From assembly GCA_964364175.1 (NCBI GenBank), contig CAYILR010000020.1, forward strand, positions 12,203-76,202: a stretch of 64,000 nt of DNA. Direction: 5' to 3'. The notes under the pieces were generated by a model. The model saw nothing but the letters and a program-made list of their open reading frames with translations. It was not told the origin of the DNA and did no database searches. Origin of the DNA: CAYILR01 sp964364175 (GTDB taxonomy: Bacteria; Bdellovibrionota; UBA1018). This document shows positions 62,621 through 64,000 of this stretch, piece after piece (position 1 is the first letter of the stretch; every line of letters begins with the position of its first letter). A program made the position numbers and the translations under genes.

Positions 62621-63151
62621 ATGACAAAGCTTCTCATTCTCCAACACCCCCAAGAACCCGGCGTTGCGCTTGGGTCGGCTTCGCTTTTGAAAGATATCTG
62701 GCCAGAGACCACACAAAAAATAGGCCTGTCTTGGCGGAATCTCAAACATGCTTCAGGTGACGAAACAGCACAGCATGCCGAATGGATGGTCTTGTACTGG
62801 GGCAGTGGTCCCAAGGCTCAGCCAATGAGATCCTTGCAACCGCCTGTGCTTTTGGAACTCAGCAAAAAAGGGACGCCCATTGAATCCCGAGGCCCGGTGA
62901 AGGGTTTGATTGTTCTGGATGGAACTTGGAGCCAGGCCAAAACTCTTTGGTGGCGGAATGCTTGGTTGTTGAAAGTCCGTCGTGCAGTTTTGATTCCTGC
63001 AGAAGAATCGCTGTACGGAAAAAAACGCAAAGAACCTCGCAAAGAATGTCTGTCGTCCTTGGAGTCGGCTGCTTTGGCGCTTTCATTGCTGAATCAGGAT
63101 CCGATTGTTTATCAGCAAGCCCGTGAAAAATTCACGGAGTTTTTGAAATAG
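62621..63151 (+). CDS. DTW-domain tRNA-uridine aminocarboxypropyltransferase
   Basis: A 176-residue DTW-domain protein. LILQHPQEPGVALGSASLL, the DTW signature VLDGTWSQAKTLWWRN and RKEPRKECLSSLESAALALSLL are visible. Family members add the 3-amino-3-carboxypropyl group of SAM to uridine in tRNA. It is shorter than YfiP/TapT of E. coli, chiefly by lacking the N-terminal Cys-rich (zinc) segment. ATG 62621 lies just after the toxin stop. Confidence 0.84.
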   Translation: MTKLLILQHPQEPGVALGSASLLKDIWPETTQKIGLSWRNLKHASGDETAQHAEWMVLYWGSGPKAQPMRSLQPPVLLELSKKGTPIESRGPVKGLIVLDGTWSQAKTLWWRNAWLLKVRRAVLIPAEESLYGKKRKEPRKECLSSLESAALALSLLNQDPIVYQQAREKFTEFLK

Positions 63152-63164
63152 TACAGAGCTTGCT

Positions 63165-63932
63165 TTAGAGAGCGGCTTCGCAAGAAATCAGGATGTAATC
63201 TGGCAGATTAGCTGCAGTCGTGCCATCAGCAAAAGTATAAGCCTTGTCTCTGTGGATCAAAACGCGAGAACCAGGCAATAAAATCAATCCATTCTTATCA
63301 GCCTCAATTCCTTCTTTGGCATTGGGCGAACACGAAACCGGAATCAGGTCGGAGGTCTTGGCTTGGATTCCATCTGGAGTCATCAGAGTGGGCTCGGATA
63401 CGAATTGACCGAGAGTTAGATTCTTTTTTTGAAGCAAATCAGGGCTGAGATTTCTGATTTCTCGTTGCAAGAGGCGATCGGTGCCCGCGCTGCAAGAAAC
63501 GATGGAATAGATTTTTCCGGATTGAAATCCGCTTCCGTCTTTGAACTGGTAGGATGTATTGCGATGAATCGCCACATCGGAATTCGACATCAAACTGAAT
63601 CCGTTCAGTCCCGTGCCCATGCTTCCGACGATGCCTTCTGAACAAGAGATGTAGATTGCGCCCGAACGAGCGGGAGTGATTGCTTTGGGAGTGATCATGG
63701 GTACTTCGAATACGGCTTCACCACGCTCCAGAGTTCTTTTTTCAGTTTGTTCAGCGGGCAAGTTCAAGATCGCTGCCTTGGGATCGATCGTAGGAGAATT
63801 GGCGGGTGCCGGCTGCATTTGCGGAGCAGCATTTTGTGGTGTTTTCTCAGCATCCTTTTTGAGAGTTCTTCGAGCGGTGTTGCCGCAATTGATGGAGAGC
63901 GTGCAAACACTCAGTAAACAGAGGCCAGACAA
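63165..63932 (-). CDS. Lipoprotein-like protein with duplicated domain, start uncertain
   Basis: A 255-residue protein with hydrophobic leader and lipobox-like SINCGN, a Gln/Pro/Ala linker, then two related beta domains: each has an ISCS or VSCS strand, a D-VAIHRNTSYQF or S-VLIHRDKAYTF stretch and a final conserved strand with Cys. The only standard start in frame is TTG at 63932, and an in-frame TGA lies a little upstream, so the true start or a frameshift near 63940-63975 is unresolved. Its last base lies 13 bases past the DTW gene. Confidence 0.6.
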   Translation of the reverse strand: MSGLCLLSVCTLSINCGNTARRTLKKDAEKTPQNAAPQMQPAPANSPTIDPKAAILNLPAEQTEKRTLERGEAVFEVPMITPKAITPARSGAIYISCSEGIVGSMGTGLNGFSLMSNSDVAIHRNTSYQFKDGSGFQSGKIYSIVSCSAGTDRLLQREIRNLSPDLLQKKNLTLGQFVSEPTLMTPDGIQAKTSDLIPVSCSPNAKEGIEADKNGLILLPGSRVLIHRDKAYTFADGTTAANLPDYILISCEAAL

Positions 63933-64000
63933 AATTTGCTTGATCGTTCTGTGCCCCGGAGAGGATGAGCGTCAAAGTTGCCTTTTCTGCCTTTCCTAAT

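Noticed and set aside
63676..63999. A 107-codon plus-strand frame running to the window edge
   Set aside because: Antisense to the lipoprotein-like gene and without coding features.

Overview
The window looks like a chromosomal piece of a Gram-negative, delta/oligoflexia-type bacterium, most likely a Bdellovibrionota member. This is inferred from the style of gene content, not from a marker gene: a large Tad pilus locus with FHA proteins, sigma-54 regulators, HD-GYP signalling, many lipoproteins and secreted proteins of unknown family, and decayed HNH-endonuclease genes. Base composition is moderate. I saw no rRNA, tRNA, CRISPR array, integrase or insertion sequence.

Layout. 1-7 kb: a cut-off secreted protein, a TerC membrane protein, a secreted HExxH protein, a Lys/Ala-rich protein, a GAF/sigma-54 regulator, and two OppB/OppC-type permeases behind a secreted protein. 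7-11 kb: a WD40-repeat protein built on perfect-length 120-bp tandem repeats, then a frameshifted HNH gene. 11.3-29.3 kb: a long, tightly packed Tad (tight adherence, Flp pilus) locus: TadC, a DUF192 protein, three FHA membrane proteins, a PP2C phosphatase, a secreted unknown, Flp-like pilins, prepilin peptidase TadV, TadE-like pseudopilins, CpaB, secretin CpaC, a fused TadZ-TadA ATPase, TadB, a YD-repeat surface protein and a small secreted protein. A consensus sigma-70 promoter sits before the pilin genes.

29-39 kb: HD-GYP protein plus an unknown partner, a HAMP histidine kinase/NtrC-type regulator pair facing the other way, a lipoprotein and a 900-residue protein of unknown family. 39-44 kb: rsmD-coaD-aminotransferase, then a lipoprotein/outer-membrane-protein pair. 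45-55 kb: a leucine-degradation (liu) set in two parts: the methylcrotonyl-CoA carboxylase beta subunit on the minus strand, and, 3 kb away, methylglutaconyl-CoA hydratase, biotin carboxylase, a separate biotin carrier protein, HMG-CoA lyase and a PlsC-type acyltransferase in one overlapping operon. Between the halves lie lipoprotein/secreted genes and a second HNH remnant. 54.7-64 kb: secreted esterase and formylglycine-enzyme-like proteins, an M13 metallopeptidase, an aldo/keto reductase, a RadC-like protein, a Phd/RelE-type toxin-antitoxin pair with a palindromic operator, a DTW-domain tRNA-modifying enzyme and a lipoprotein-like gene.

How they work together: the Tad genes should make an envelope-spanning pilus machine, whose FHA proteins and PP2C phosphatase suggest control by threonine phosphorylation, although no kinase lies in the window. 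The liu genes should convert methylcrotonyl-CoA to acetoacetate and acetyl-CoA. Everything here is read by eye from sequence and translated motifs; no database search was possible.
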